Part shown: positions 36,910-49,500 of the stretch, piece after piece | Numbering within the stretch: position 1 is the first letter of the stretch | How the letters are laid out: each line of letters opens with the position of its first letter | Assembly (NCBI GenBank): GCA_026419785.1 | Contig: JAODTK010000632.1 | Coordinates: 339,501 to 403,500, forward strand | Length of the DNA: 64,000 bases | Source: Sclerodactyla briareus | Taxonomy: Eukaryota; Echinodermata; Holothuroidea; Dendrochirotida; Sclerodactylidae | Direction: 5' to 3' | The notes under the pieces: model-generated | Told to the model about the DNA's origin: nothing | The model's database searches: none | What the model saw: the letters and a program-made list of their open reading frames with translations, nothing else | Position numbers and translations under genes: made by a program

Positions 36910-38000
36910 GTTCCTGTTTTGTGTTCGTATGAGCGAGGATATTACCTATGAAGCTAGGACTTGTCCAACCTATAGCAGTATAGGTATGTACAAAGCTGGC
37001 TGTGCATCCTGTGCATCGCAACGTACGTTTTGAGAAGCTAGCATCTGTAGGCATGGACTGATGATTTGCACAATTGTTTTTGAGAGTGTCTATTTTTCAC
37101 AATTAATAAGTACTTCACGCTGCAGTCCCATTCTGAAAATATATCGATAATTTCTCGATTATTGGTGACTGAATAACAAATTAACAAAGAGAATTCGAAA
37201 ATAGAGGGAAAAAATTGTTTACTGCATTAAATTACATGAGAATGTGCGGTACGTCCAGCCTACGAACGATCATCTAAATGTGTCTTTATCAAAGTCACAT
37301 TCGGCGTGATGATGGTAATTGTGAAACGGAATGACTGGCCCTTGTTTATAACACTGCGATGATTTCGAAAAAATGCTATGGACTGAGAAACGCTTCATTT
37401 TGTGCAAGCCGCATATGGAAGAAAGTTTTAGTTTTAATGCTAACCTAATCGTATGGGAATCGCAAAGAGCACACAGTTACGTTTTTAGTTTTTAGTGTTT
37501 AATTTTACTTATAAAGTATCATATCCTATCAGAAATTATCAGCTTCATACTTATAGAACGGCATTATTTTTAGACACTCGGAACACCAGAGAACATTTCG
37601 CAAGGTCACCTGTCCATTTAATTTTTGGTCTGAGAAAGAAATTTTTTCTACAAAAAGCTAAACAAAGGCATTGGCAGTATTCCGTGTCAATTTTAATGGT
37701 GGAATTTTACTCAAATATTGATTCGCAGTATCAACTCTAGAGAAAGGACTAAAATGATCGGTCCTACGATTACTATTCTCCAGTGTCTCTCAAATGGAGC
37801 GTTTGTAGTTTTTTTTCTTTTTTTTCTAAAGAAAGAATATTGATACATGAGATATACAAGGTCTCGTGTCTTCTCAAATTAGTCAGAATGTTGGGAATAC
37901 TCGGTAACTAGGAGATAGGCTGAGACGATGAACAGGGACAGGGCCTACATCGAAATTCTCCAGTATGCTTCATTTGAATGGTTGCTCACAATCAAGTGTT
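36910..38000. other. Copy B-specific stretch, no recognised features
   Basis: I see no coding similarity, and alignment to copy A is not evident here. An 81-codon frame at 37495-37740 is AT-rich and unremarkable. Confidence 0.35.
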
Positions 38001-39047
38001 CTAACTTGTGAAGAGGTTTAACTTCCTACCTATTCATACGCAAAGGAACAGTCGCACTCCTTGAGCAAAGTGAGTGTTGGCAAGTGGGAACAAGAAAAAA
38101 GGTTCATTTTCTGGTAATCTAACATTTTCCATGAGTTAACTCCCTTGAACAACCTCAGCTTCATTTCGCGTTTTTTATCATTTTGGAATAGACTGTTTGC
38201 CTTGCACAGTCAACTGACCGGTAAGTTTGTCCGTTCTCGACTCAGTGGTAACATTACGGGTGGCCTCTGTGGTAATGAACGTTGCCATTGACAGGTAGGT
38301 TTTTATCGCAAATCAAATATTCCGGTAAGTATATGCATAAATTTGAAACTTCGAGTGCAGAAATTTATGGGGGACAGTGTTAAAGGTTCTTGACTCTTGA
38401 AAAAAGAACGGCTGTCGGATCTCTGATATTCCTTCGAAGAGGTTTGTGTGCGTAATACATGAATTGAGAACACAGAAACCACCTGTATCAAGAGACAGCG
38501 AGACTATTGTCGGAGTCAGAACATGGTTTGGAATCCAGTATTTGATCTGAAAAAGTAAGATGCCACTCAGTTGTTGTTGTTGTGTTTTATCTTGTGACGG
38601 TTTGGTACCATACCATGAATGGATATTGATTGATTAGTGCTGCGTCATCTCACTGTGAATGGTATAGTACGATAGAAGAGATAGAAAGCCACCCCCCCCC
38701 ACTTTCTTGCATCAACTGGGGTGTCTATATCGTTCTACGGAGACCCGTTGTATATCCCACCCTGGAGTGAGAGGAGACTAAATAGGAGAACTTGTACAGC
38801 CACTCCCCTCAAAGACACGAATGACTTTTATGTTGATGAAACAACGAAATAATACATTTATCTCCAGTATATAATTGAATTGACCACTTCCAAGTTTTAC
38901 ACAAGAAGTCGAATCGATGATGACCAAGAAGGGATTCCACAAACCTATAGTAGTCAACAGCATTTGAGTATTGGTAAATTAATTTGAACTAGTAGGCCAA
39001 TCCAATATGCAAATATACCTCAGGGGTTATCTGGGATTCATAAATAC

Positions 39048-39217
39048 CTTTATTGGGTTTCCTGCAATCTGATTGGCGAAAGAGTTGAATCGAGACCAGT
39101 AATGATTCAAATCGAGGGTAGGGTGCTTTGCAATATTCTGTGGACTGAGGAGAATTTTTTTTATGATCATCTGGAATCTGATTGTTTAGCTGGTGTGCAG
39201 CCATAGTAACTGTACCT
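39048..39217 (-). pseudogene. Possible reprolysin metalloprotease exon, decayed
   Basis: The minus-strand reading TVTMAAHQLNNQIPDDH places two histidines ten codons apart (codons at 39193-39195 and 39163-39165). This is the spacing of the first and last zinc ligands in the reprolysin (M12B, ADAM/ADAMTS) signature HExxHxxGxxH. Here E is Q, the middle H is N and G is P, so activity would be lost. One frame over, NHYWSRFNSFANQI resembles the segment that follows the metalloprotease core in ADAMTS proteins. A donor-like AAAG|GTATTT ends the block at 39048. A chance match is possible; the idea leans on the companion piece at 55607-55841. Confidence 0.3.
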
Positions 39218-39676
39218 ACCATGTACAAGCGCACACAAAGTCAACTTGAAAAACATATCAACCTTTGTTTGGGATAGTTGCTATGGTAATACATTGTGAT
39301 GTCACCTCACAGCAACATTCCAATGGTACATCATACAGTCTACAGTACATAGCGCAGCAAGCACGATGACAGTCAGACACTGTACTGAGTGTACACAACT
39401 ACGTACCCAAAAGGGGAACGTTTGGGTGCCCGTAATTAATATGAGGAGATTCGATAATCGACTATTCAAATTGGTTAGTTGCTGATTAGGGCGCTAGATG
39501 GCTATCCATGGCGATTTATGGCCAAAGTTTTTGAAACGAGATTGGGAGACTTATGGATCCAGTCCGGTCCTTTCATGACTGTAATCTTTACTTCTTGGTT
39601 TACTTGGTCTTATCGCTTCCTCTCATTGATACGGAATCAAGTGCCAAATTTATTCTTATTAAGAGAAGGTATGACG

Positions 39677-39861
39677 AGTATATGTAAAATGAGGATCCTA
39701 TCTATTTCACCCAAGGTCTCTCTAATTATAACTTAGTTTCACCCAAGGTATCTCTGAAAATGACTTATAGGGGAGGTATAATCATAAGCACTCGTGTGAA
39801 CACCATCCTCGTGTAGTACTCGTTGCGTATCCACCGGAGAGGCGGAGAGAGGGATACCTTG
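39677..39861 (+). repeat. Polinton left terminal inverted repeat
   Basis: It matches the reverse complement of 55290-55528. Shared blocks in order: ATGTAAAATGAGGATCCTAT, CTATTTCAC, CCAAGGTCTCTCTAA, CTTAGTTTCA, GGGGAGG, AACACCATCCTCGTGT and GAGGGATACCTT. The right copy is longer, by an extra segment and a poly-T run. Confidence 0.85.
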
Positions 39862-40113
39862 GTGCAACAATGTTGACTAAAGATTAAATGAATCTGGTTT
39901 ATAAGGAGGGGGTCTTTAATTCTGATATTTATATTATTTTTTAAAACCTGACGGTGAATTCATAAATTTTGAATAGCTCCTTTTTTTTGTTATCTAGCGT
40001 TTAGCTGTTGTGTGAGTTTTATCATTATTCTTCTAATACTTCTTTCATTTCATTGGAACTTGGCCAGTTCTTCGGTACAAGAGAAAAGAACTTCTTCTTG
40101 ACTGATAGCACAC

Positions 40114-40370
40114 TCATAGAGCTTGTGAAATATATTCACAATAGTATTTTATTTTGACTTGCCAAAATTTAATTTCATTACGTCTTTTTTTAAGGTTTGA
40201 GTTTAGTTTTAAGTTTTTTTTTTGGTATTGAAAACATTTGTCGCCAAACAATAACACCACAAGCAATAGCAACACCTTCCACAGCAACTCCAACCGGTGA
40301 AGTAATAGCTCACAGAATATCTGCAATACCTGCAGCACCCGCAACAACTCCACCCAACTTCTGAAAGGGT
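40114..40370 (-). pseudogene. Small Gly/Ala-rich membrane protein remnant in Polinton
   Basis: Read on the minus strand from about 40368: KLGGVVAGAAGIADIL, a stop, then AITSPVGVAVEGVAIACGV, a frame break at a poly-A tract, and a basic segment with LKTKLKP and KIKYYCEYIS. The first part would form membrane-embedding helices; the second is lysine-rich. Small proteins like this are common in Polinton/adintovirus-like elements, but I cannot name this one. It lies just inside the left inverted repeat. Confidence 0.4.
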
Positions 40371-43080
40371 TTTGTGTAGTTATAGTATTAATATTTTGTA
40401 TACTTTTAAACAGGGAGGAAACTCTTTTATTTCTTTCAGCTTCTATTGCTTTTTTAAATTATCAATTTTTTTAGTCTGAAAGCACCCTCATCTGCCCGGT
40501 AAATTCGGATTAAATGTCCGTCATTTAAAGTATCGTTTTATTTTTTTAAATCAGTCGAATGTTAATTTTGTAATACATCAGAAGAATCACCTAAAAGGTT
40601 GCAATAAACATTCATACCCTCATGGTGTTACCCAAAACACAGACCACACACTATAAAAATAACTGTAGTACTCCGGACCATCATCGGCTCTATACCATTT
40701 TCAAGATCTAGTGAGGTGGATTATTTGTAAAATCAGTTAGTGTAAGGAAATCCCATTGGTTAGTGTTTTTTATCCATATACCAAACATAAACCTTATGAT
40801 CACTTTCAACATAACCAAAGGCTGTTGATGAAAATCATCCCACATAATAGTTATCCCATGATAGTCAAACAAGAATTGGTGTTACATCATTTGGTACAAT
40901 TTCAATGTAGATTTTGCATATTCAACTATCATTACTATTAATACCCCCATTTATATTTCGAATATCATATTGCAGGTTGTAGGTATTAGAACTCCCCAAT
41001 ATACTAATTTATTGAACATTAGGTATTCTTAAAGTATTTATCAGTGGCAGCCCTTTATATCAATATATTCCCTCTGCATCTTGATGCTGAATTCATCTCA
41101 TAATTATTACTTTTCAACGGTTTTCAATTTAGTGCTCCATTTGTATGTAGCTACTTCCGTAGTATGGGTGATTACCCAATGGAATGACACCAAACATTTT
41201 TCTTCCACCCCATTTGTCTCCACCGTATTGGTGGAAGAATTTGATCACAGTGTAGAATAAATACTTGAATGGTTGCATATCCAATTTCTCAATGATTCAC
41301 CATCAAACAACCAAACTGTATTAAGTGAAAAAAAGTTTTGCAATATCTTCAGAAAATTTGATAACATTATTTCTGAAAATTGAAGTTTAAAAATCCCCAT
41401 TGTATTTATAACCTTAATCGCCCCACCCAGATAATTCCACGGACTCACAATGCACCAGTCGATCCACATTTTAAATGCCAGAGGCAATGGAAAACTCACT
41501 TCAGGTCACTACAAAACCCTATACATAATTCTTTACTTTGGAAAATTGTAGATAACCTAGCCAAAATATAGTGATTGCAAAGTTTATTTTTAAATTCCGG
41601 CCCTATTGTCTTCTATAGTATTATTCCAAGTCAAAACGAACTTTTCAATTGTTTTAATTCATAAGTATGATTCATTATTTAAATATATGTATGTTTTTAA
41701 CAAAAAAAAAACAAGTTACCACCAGCATTTCAAAGCATTTATTCAAAAGATACAAAGTGTAGTAATATATATTTACCACCAGGCAATAAAGAAACATTGA
41801 GCCAACAGACTATTGACAATTCAAACTAGAACTATTTTCAAATACTGAACATTTGAAATCGATCTACCAGATTTATTTGAAAATATGTAGGACCACGTTC
41901 AATCTGATGAGGCCTATAACGAGTGGAACTCAAACCCGATGCAATTTTGGAAAATAAACTCAACTTGTAACTGGAGTAGGAACTCAGGATGCGGTGTCAG
42001 CTATGACAACCTCAACATACGGAACAGTAAAATTAAAAAGCTTTGATAGGCTTCAGTATATATCTTTTGTAGAAGGCTGCTAAAAGAAGAGTTGTCCCAC
42101 ACCATTTCAAAATCATTATAATGCATTGAATAATAATATAGACCATGTCGGATATGGAGACATAAGTCAACGGTTCATGTTTCACAGAAATAAAATTGGA
42201 AGCAACACGTCAATACCCATAGTAATGGTTTAGGCACTGCTTATGCTGGGAATTCAATTGTGTTAGACGGTAATTATGACACTAGTAGGTTACACAATAC
42301 ACATGAAGGGTACACAGATGGCAACTGTAAGGCTTTCGGTAAGAACAACATCGTTTACAGCTAGATACACAGTTTCTCACCTTTCTTAAGGCCCAGTAGA
42401 AGGCGTTGGAGAGGGTTGTATACCACAATCAGAAGGTCTAACAGATATGGCCCAGGGACCACTCGAGTGATTAGCATGAGAACTTTTGTTTATTGTATTT
42501 TATGGGAACAAACTCAAACAAAAAACAAGTTTTTTTCGACACGGACACACTCTGATGCTAAAAGACAGTTTTTGTCTATATTAGAGATTGTATTAATCTC
42601 CAGTAGATTTTACAAAGTAGTTCAAATCGCTATCAAAGCTCACTGCATTATGCTCGTAAGCAAAGTAGACTTGTAGTCGGTTCAAAATGTTCACATGCTG
42701 CTACAGATTAAACGTCTGAGGTTTGGTACCCATATAGGTTAGAATATGAAAATTCAAATAGCCCCAGAGAAAACAACCCAGCATGGTACGAATGATTATT
42801 TTAATACTGCGGGTGTAATTGATGAGCAACCACCCGGGGTGAAAGTAGTGAGTTTGATGAATGACTATCGACGAACCAATTGCAACTCCAAAACTACATT
42901 CCATGAGTACAAACTAAACCAGTTGATCAACAACACCATTAGCAACACGATCCACAAATATCCAAATCTTCAAGGAATATGAAAATGACAAAATTGCCAT
43001 CATCGTTGGGGTTACTGGGATTGCAAGTATTCCATATTGCCTTTTGATGTTGTACTTAAACTATTTATTTCAGAGGTTTA
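40371..43080. other. Polinton interior, genes not resolved
   Basis: A minus-strand reading near 41150-41260 gives HQYGGDKWGGRKMFGVIP and PYYGSSY. Plus-strand readings include GVGTQDAVSAMTTSTYGTV near 41975-42030, RFYKVVQIAIKAHCIMLVSK near 42610-42670, and PGVKVVSLMNDYRRTNC near 42835-42890. These look like pieces of real proteins, but frames change too often for calls. A packaging ATPase or capsid gene could be hidden here, but I see no Walker motif. Confidence 0.35.
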
Positions 43081-44291
43081 TGCCAGTAAATAACACCAAA
43101 GCTACAACACCCGTACACAAATGCCACACATTTTCTGCAGCCATCCAACAGACACCCCTAAATGCCATTTATAGCCAGATAAAACACCTCGATTGATGCC
43201 TGGCATGATCCAAAGTTTAGATCCTAACTTTCCCAATTCATTTTCAATGCTTTTTAGAATATCTTTAATCCGTTGTTTAATACCACCACTCGGGGTTGGA
43301 CTTGGTTTGGGTTGGCACAACACTTTAACACTGCTAAGATGCTTGTAACAATAGTGCCAATAGCTAATGCTATGCCGTTAATATACTAACCACGGTTTTA
43401 CACCTGTTCTCTAAATAAAATTCTTAACTTTTTTTCCGATAGTGTCGCTGTGTTCATTTAAAAATTGATTGATAGTTTCTTTTAATCTGTTAATCTGCCC
43501 AAGCAATGCTCTATCATTATACTTGCAGCCTTCAATCTACCACTTCTTTATATTCAAGTCTTTATTCTTGCTTTAATTTCTTTTTCAGCTTCTTTCATTC
43601 CTCTCCTCTGTGCTTGCGCTGGATTATTGTTGTTCTGATAATATACATCGTCTTAATTCTTTCAGTTTTGCCAAGGATATTGACAAGCCACCACGAGATT
43701 TTATAGTAGAGCTTTCATCGAGAGCTGGCTAGTGTTCTCTCATAACTAAGATTCTGTCCACAGTACTCGGGGTATCGAACTGAACATTATCGACTAAGCG
43801 CTTCCATCTCACCTTGTAATGATTGAGACATTATGCAATTTTGGCAGTTCTTTCATTTCAATAGAATCAGTATTCGGAGGCAGATTTATTGCTATCTTTT
43901 TGGCGGATGTTTTTAAGTAGTCAACAAACCCCATTTATTCCGTATAGAATTCACATTGAAATCTACTAATACTGTAGAACTTACTTCTATCTTTTGAATT
44001 ACTGGTTATATTCTTGATCTGTTATTTTTACTGATAAGAACCCATCCTCAAGTTAAAAATATATCATAATGTTTAAATTTGGGTTAATTCATATTTTTTC
44101 TAGCATTTAGAATAGAAATCATCTACTTTGGTTATTTTTAACTGCTCATTCAAAGCATTCAAAGACAAATCCAATCACTTCATTTATTAGTGATCATTAA
44201 AGATATCATCGATAAATGTTTGTTCATAAGCCCATTCGTCAGAGAGGGATTTTCTTCCCTTCCTATAGGATCCAATGCAATGGTCTCCCAT
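43080..44291 (-). pseudogene. Coiled-coil and membrane protein remnant in Polinton
   Basis: A minus-strand start at 44291 (MGDHCIGSYRKGRKSLSDEW) leads, through several shifts, to KKIAINLPPNTDSIEMKELP (near 43900), a charged helical part (RRGMKEAEKEIKAR, then NDRALLGQINRLKETINQFL near 43460-43620), a hydrophobic segment near 43330-43390, PTPSGGIKQRIKDILKSIEN near 43240-43310, and a short tryptophan-rich tail. This suggests a membrane-anchored virion or assembly protein. I do not recognise a named family. It diverges from the gene starting at 44377. Confidence 0.45.
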
Positions 44292-44376
44292 TTTAATTTA
44301 AAAGTAATATTGTAGTTAAATAGAAATGAACACGCATACGGCCACAAATTGACTCCTCACGAAAATTACGTAAGGC
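44292..44376. promoter_or_regulatory. Divergent intergenic region in Polinton
   Basis: Only about 85 bp separate the minus-strand start at 44291 from the plus-strand start at 44377, so one short AT-rich stretch would have to serve both genes. No TATA or initiator motif is convincing. Confidence 0.3.
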
Positions 44377-45570
44377 ATGGGTGTGAAAGTATTAGACATC
44401 TGTGTTATCACGAACAACCCCCGCACAATAGATCAAAACCAAATGTTAACGGCTAGATTCCAAATTCAGGTTGTTGATGATGTCATAGTACCCGGTAAAC
44501 CGACTACTTTTAACATCGACTTAATATTGAAGACGATGCAAACAGAACGATTGTTTACAATCTTGGTAGAGCAATTGTAAAAAGAAAGTGTAAAATAGAT
44601 GGCAATGAAAATTTATTCCCTGACGATGCCAGATGGATCACGCGATTTATGGTTACCCGAGAAGCACCCAAAAATATGGCGTATCGAGGCATTTGTAAGA
44701 AAGACACTGAAATGAGAGTTGAGCGCAAATTAAAGATGCGATGCAAACGATGGTAAAGATAAAGTAGTGCGATTTACCTTGGGAAACGATTTTACATTCT
44801 CTGGAATTTGAGCTGCGGACAAATCATATGGCCCTATTATCAGGATGGCCTCCATGACCGGCTGAGTATGAATTAACATTTAAGATTCTGGTCGTCGTGT
44901 GATCAAAAGCACAGTGATCAAAGACAGGCGCTAGTGATAAAATAAGTGAATCAGTTTAGAATACGAAGTGCTTACTAATGCAGAACCCTAGATGATTAGG
45001 AAACAGTATCAAAACAAAACATGGCTGTACTTTATGACAGAGTATTGAGACCACAGAACAATTACATTAAACAAACGAGATACAACTTGAATATTAATCT
45101 GAACACACCAGCAAAAAGCATGAAGGGTATACTCATGGTATTTGAAGACCCCTCTGAAGGTGGCCTAAATTATGGGCTCAGACACGAGGAAATTTTACAA
45201 TCCAAAAATTAATAAACTAAACATTACTATCGAAGGCCTTCCGAATCAGTTGTATGCGCAAGGCATGCAAAGCTATCAACATTGGGATGAAAATTTAAAA
45301 ACATTTTGCAGGCATGGCATTGGTAAAGAACTGGACATTTGTGATGTAATCTGTCGGATTTATTTGAAAAATGAAATACGCTCTTTGGTTGGACTGAGAA
45401 GCAGTGATGATAATAAAAAACGGTAGTGGTAGGAGAATAGAAATTAGTTCTGAGGTATTACACTCAACGGAAAAAAAGAAGCAGGAAGCAGCGGGAACTC
45501 TAAACGTGCTATATTGTTGTCATGGATGACACAGCTCAATATTAAGAATTGTAGATTTAGTTCAGCACCA
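44377..45570 (+). pseudogene. Probable Polinton structural (capsid-type) protein remnant
   Basis: Open segments in changing frames: MGVKVLDICVITNNPRTIDQ and VPGKPTTFNIDL (44377-44577), pieces near 44760-44950, MAVLYDRVLRPQNNYIKQTR then LNINLNTPAKSMKGILMVFE (45021-45150), NPKINKLNITIEGLPNQLYA and GMQSYQHWDENLKTF (45190-45310), and a final part to about 45570. Beta-rich composition, length of about 400 residues and position in the element suggest a capsid protein, as Polintons encode jelly-roll capsid proteins. I cannot show the fold from sequence alone, so this is inference. Confidence 0.45.
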
Positions 45571-46840
45571 TTTTGAAATTCAAAAATATATATTAAATGT
45601 TGATCCCAAAGTATCCTCATTCGGCACTCGTATGCCGTCAAACAGGGTGTGGAAAAACGAGTTTGGTGTTAAATCTATTGAAAATGATACGAAGATTATT
45701 TTGAACACAGCGTTATCATTTGTCAACGCTAGCATGGAATAAAGCTGATAAAAACAGAGGAATGGGTCTGGCACGATTTGAAGTTTATGTCTTCGGATTC
45801 TACCAAATTACATGACTCTATCAAGAGATAGTACGAACGTTTCAAAGGTAATGAAACGTTATATCATTCGATTGATTGTGCTGCAACTAAGGAATTGTCA
45901 TATAGAAAACCTAAAGATTATAAATGCATGATATGTGAATAGCGTTAGGGGGTAGACATGCCTATCCAAGTTGTTGGATTCTGTCGCAAAAATATAATAG
46001 TATTATGAAAGATTTTAGAGAACAGACAAATGGTTGTGTTTATTTATGCAAAGATCGTGATTCATACGAAAATTGCTTGAAAGAAGAAAATGATGTCTAC
46101 GGATAGAACAACTAGGAGCAAAATGAATGAATTTGTAAAGGCAAAAAAAACATTAAAACTTATGCTTAAAACAGATCACCTACAGTACAGGGTGTTGTAG
46201 TGTAAGAACTTACAAGTTATTGTAATAAGACTTACAAGTTATTGTAATAAGAAATACAAGTTATTGTAATAAGTAGCTATGTTACCACAATTTCAGCTTT
46301 GATCATACTTATAAATTCAGTAGTATATTATATTAAATACAGAACAGAAACATATCAATCTTATTCATTTAAATATATCCCCTCTATTAAGGTAAAACCA
46401 TGGGATGAGTTAGCACAAAAATTATTAACGACGATGTGGAAGACCAAAGCCTGTGTTGATAAGCAGATTAGCACTGTCATTAGTGGTGGTGATTTCCGTT
46501 AAATATTTTGGAAAAACATTATACCCTTGAAAGTCTCGAAACATTAAGATTGAAGAACTTAAAAAAATTACAATCTAGATACGAAGCGAAATTTGGTCAT
46601 TGAGATGATCAAGTCATTAGGTTCGACTACAATTACAATTTTTGTTAATGCTCATGGTTATGGATGCCGGAATTAATGCAGAAAATTGATTGTGATTGAA
46701 GCTTTATCTAAGACTAGAGAATGATCAATAGTCTCAAAGCTTTATCACATTTTTTGTATGAGCTTAATTATAAATTCGGAGTAAACTGCAAGACATGTTT
46801 CTTTAAAATAATAGTGATACTAATATAAAGAGCCAAGTGG
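45571..46840. other. Polinton interior, weak coding remains
   Basis: Plus-strand readings such as SFGTRMPSNRVWKNEFGVKS (near 45610-45670) and IEELKKLQSRYEAKFGH (near 46545-46600) look protein-like but are unassigned. A hydrophobic-start frame lies at 46299-46502. Confidence 0.3.
46206..46275 (+). repeat. Three tandem ~22-bp repeats
   Basis: Three copies of the unit (A)CTTACAAGTTATTGTAATAAG stand head to tail, the third beginning AAATACAAG. They lie between coding remnants of the Polinton and might be a regulatory iteron or a local slippage product. Confidence 0.75.
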
Positions 46841-46844
46841 AAAC

Positions 46845-47145
46845 ACAAGTGAACAAGTGGAACCACAAGAACCAAGTGGAGGAGGAGGAACCTCACAAGT
46901 GAAACAACACGTACTTAAGGTTACAAAAAAGAAGAAAAACAAAAAACCCTGGTAGAGTTGCCTGCAGGAAAAAAAATGCAGAGACAATAGAAAAACAAAG
47001 GGAAAAAATACTGAACGACTCACAACATCCCATACACGATGAGGGTGTGAAGTTGATTACTTGCCTTTCATAGGGTTAACTGCATTTGCAGTTGTAGTGG
47101 GTGGTTATTTATTTATCAAAGGTATAAAACTCTAAAGTGAACCTA
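46845..47145 (+). pseudogene. Small basic membrane protein remnant in Polinton
   Basis: Glutamate/asparagine-rich sequence leads to NPGRVACRKKNAETIEKQRE, then a frame break and a clear membrane helix, DYLPFIGLTAFAVVVGGYLF, at 47055-47114, followed by KGIKL. A basic helix plus one membrane segment resembles small virion or membrane proteins of such elements, but I cannot name it. The LINE insertion follows about 165 bp downstream. Confidence 0.4.
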
Positions 47146-47399
47146 AAGTCAATGTAGTGTATGAAGCAGTTGACCTTTTCCATTTCGAATAAAAAAAATA
47201 ATAATGATAAACAAAATGTCGATCAGTATTGATAATAAATCGTAAACACTGTAAATCACGGAGCAATGGTTGGGGTTATAAGTATTGTAAGATAGCATGC
47301 TTGCGAGTCACCGCCATCAAGAGACAAAAATAAGACCGCGACCATCAGATTACAAGCAGGCCAAGGCAGACCCCTCACATTTCATATACTTTTTGCAAC

Positions 47400-48000
47400 G
47401 GTGCCTGTTAGTAATTCATACACGGAGTAGGTTTCTTGTCTAAGAGAGGAATTGATTGTATTTCAAAACCAGATCAGATCGCCTTGCTCTCTATGAGAGT
47501 TTATAGAACTTATCAAATAAAGTCCACCCTTTACAATTATAAATGCATATGCCAGAACCTCGCGTGTTAACTCTCAAGAATCCTGAAGAAACAGACAATT
47601 TCTAGCCCAATCTAGAAAATCTAGTCAATACAATAAACAAAAAGAATTAAATATGTGGTGATTTTAACGCGAAAGTCGGCTCATCCAAACCCCCATCAAA
47701 AACACATCGGAAAATATACCACAGGTAAACCAATACACATGGATGAATTGTTAACAGATATATTGTGCGAAACAATCTCTACTTATGTAAACTTCTACAA
47801 GCACAAACTTGAGCATCTCAACACTTATACGAGTAATTTCATTCCTAATAACCACAGAAATCCGATCAGGAGTCAAATTGACTATTCATGCCCCATTTTA
47901 AATTCAAATCTATTAACACCGACGCTCGAGCATTACATGGCCTCATATCAACATGATCACAAATCATTATAAGTAGGTTCACCCTAAACAGCTCAACGAG
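47400..48000 (+). pseudogene. LINE endonuclease domain
   Basis: Readings include SDRIALLSMRVYRTYQ-like sequence near 47475-47520, the endonuclease signature GDFNAKVG at 47657-47680, IGKYTTGKPIHMDELLTDI, and the terminal block RNPIRSQIDYS near 47855-47885, which in this family leads to the last catalytic region. The order and spacing fit an apurinic endonuclease domain. Frame changes occur around 47650 and upstream. Confidence 0.75.
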
Positions 48001-48699
48001 AAGGAAAATTATCCAGTCAATAAGGGCGTTAGAAGGAGTAATTCAAGTCATCTTAAATCAAAACCAAATTGACTACAATGAAAGTGTAAACAAGGCTCTT
48101 AAGAAGCAAAGTTTCTCAGTCCCCTCAAGCTAACTGGAAATAACTCTCATCAATTGCCTAGAAAAATGCTGATGAAAAAAAACACACCCACAGGAAAAGT
48201 TCGTTTCAATAACTGAAATAGCAGACTTATCAAAAAAAACAGAAAAGATCTCGACTTCAATCGAACTGTAAAGGACATACATAAGAAGAGAGAGTTAAAA
48301 TAAAAGGGAATAAAAAATCAAAAAACAGCATCCATAGTCAAAGACAGCACATGACCAAAAACTAATTGACGAATTAACTGAAATGGGAAAATATAGTAAG
48401 GATGACTCTCCATCGCTTCTTTAAGGCATAAAAGTAGTGTGAGCTGCAACAAAAAATAAGAAGGATCCCCCAATTTCAATTAGGAATTGATGATGAATCG
48501 TTGAGATTTACAGATGCAAAATTAAAGAAATCAGCAAACATTTTGAAAACAATTTAAACTGTAACAACCCAGAACCAAAAGCAAAACGTGCTCCCAGGAA
48601 AACTTAACAAACCATTTGATGAAGATTAAATTAACGAGCGGTTGCCTCATTAAAGAATAATAAATCCCAGGTTGTGACCAAAAATAAGCTGAACTCTCA

Positions 48700-49500
48700 A
48701 ATATGCCCCCTTCACCCATAAGACATAGCTGATACTACTAATAACATAGCCGAAACCGGAGAAATACCAAGAAATTGAAACAAGGACTCTTAACACCAAT
48801 TCAAACCAGAAAAACTAAAGGCCCACCGGAAAATTTTAAGACCTTGTATCTTACTTCAACCCTGAGAAAAATCCTCGCAAATTGTATTACAAGGAGAATC
48901 CGCCCCTCATTGATTACATATTACTTCCCGTCACGGCCAAACAGCCTATACCTAGTAGAATGCCCTGCGGCTCGTGTGTTCGCTTTCAAACTTTTAGCTG
49001 AAAAAGCCGAAACTTCAATAGGATATAACATCAACCTTCTATGCTTGACATGAGCAGGCGTTTCGATACCAATCAAAGAGGCACCCTACAAATGATTTGC
49101 AACGATCCCGAGCTCGGACGAACTCGATCTCATTTCACTATTACTGAACAATGTTTTCATACACGGTCAAATTAGACGTCAAAGTAGGAATCCTTTCCAG
49201 CACGAACATCGGTTCCCCCCAGGGTGACAATGCGAGTGCATTATTCTTTTATAACATACCTGGCCAAGTCTTTGAAATCGGATGAAAATGATTTTGATGC
49301 AGTTATCCAACCCATCTCAGTTAGTTGATCATGATTACAGCGCAAATAGTAATACCGACAACTTTTTTCACCGTGGACCAACAATACGTCTGATTATACT
49401 CTTTGGCAATCGACTGGGAGAACATATATTAAAGACATCGAAGACGAGTGACTGAGAACTGACAAGAAGAATCTAAAAATAAACAGCACGTAAACTGAGA
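48700..49500 (+). pseudogene. LINE reverse transcriptase
   Basis: The frame 48775-49053 gives GLLTPIQTRKTKGPPENFK, the STLRKILANCITRRI segment and VFAFKLLAEKA, the fingers and palm start of an RT. Near 49050 a motif A-like MSRRFDT stands where a DMSKAFDT-type sequence is expected, so the catalytic aspartate is altered or shifted. The motif GSPQGD is at 49211-49228. The YADD region near 49310-49330 is not recognisable. Confidence 0.75.

Larger units (their letters stand above)
27986..38990 (+). repeat. Duplication copy B (partner at 5006-11990)
   Basis: Collinear with copy A; landmarks are given there. B is longer because of extra blocks: about 29260-30120, 30260-32610 (including an inverted satellite fragment), a LINE 3' end (34206-34680), a hAT-type element (34842-35835) and 36910-38000. 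B blocks often keep short exact matches of 20-30 bases to A, such as the stretch at 33463-33499 matching 7764-7800. No shared gene is certain. Both copies share a possible exon near 38460-38550 and 11330-11440 (minus). Confidence 0.75.

Noticed and set aside
40371-43080. Packaging ATPase or major capsid gene in the left half of the Polinton
   Set aside because: No Walker A motif or jelly-roll signature could be read with confidence through the frameshifts.
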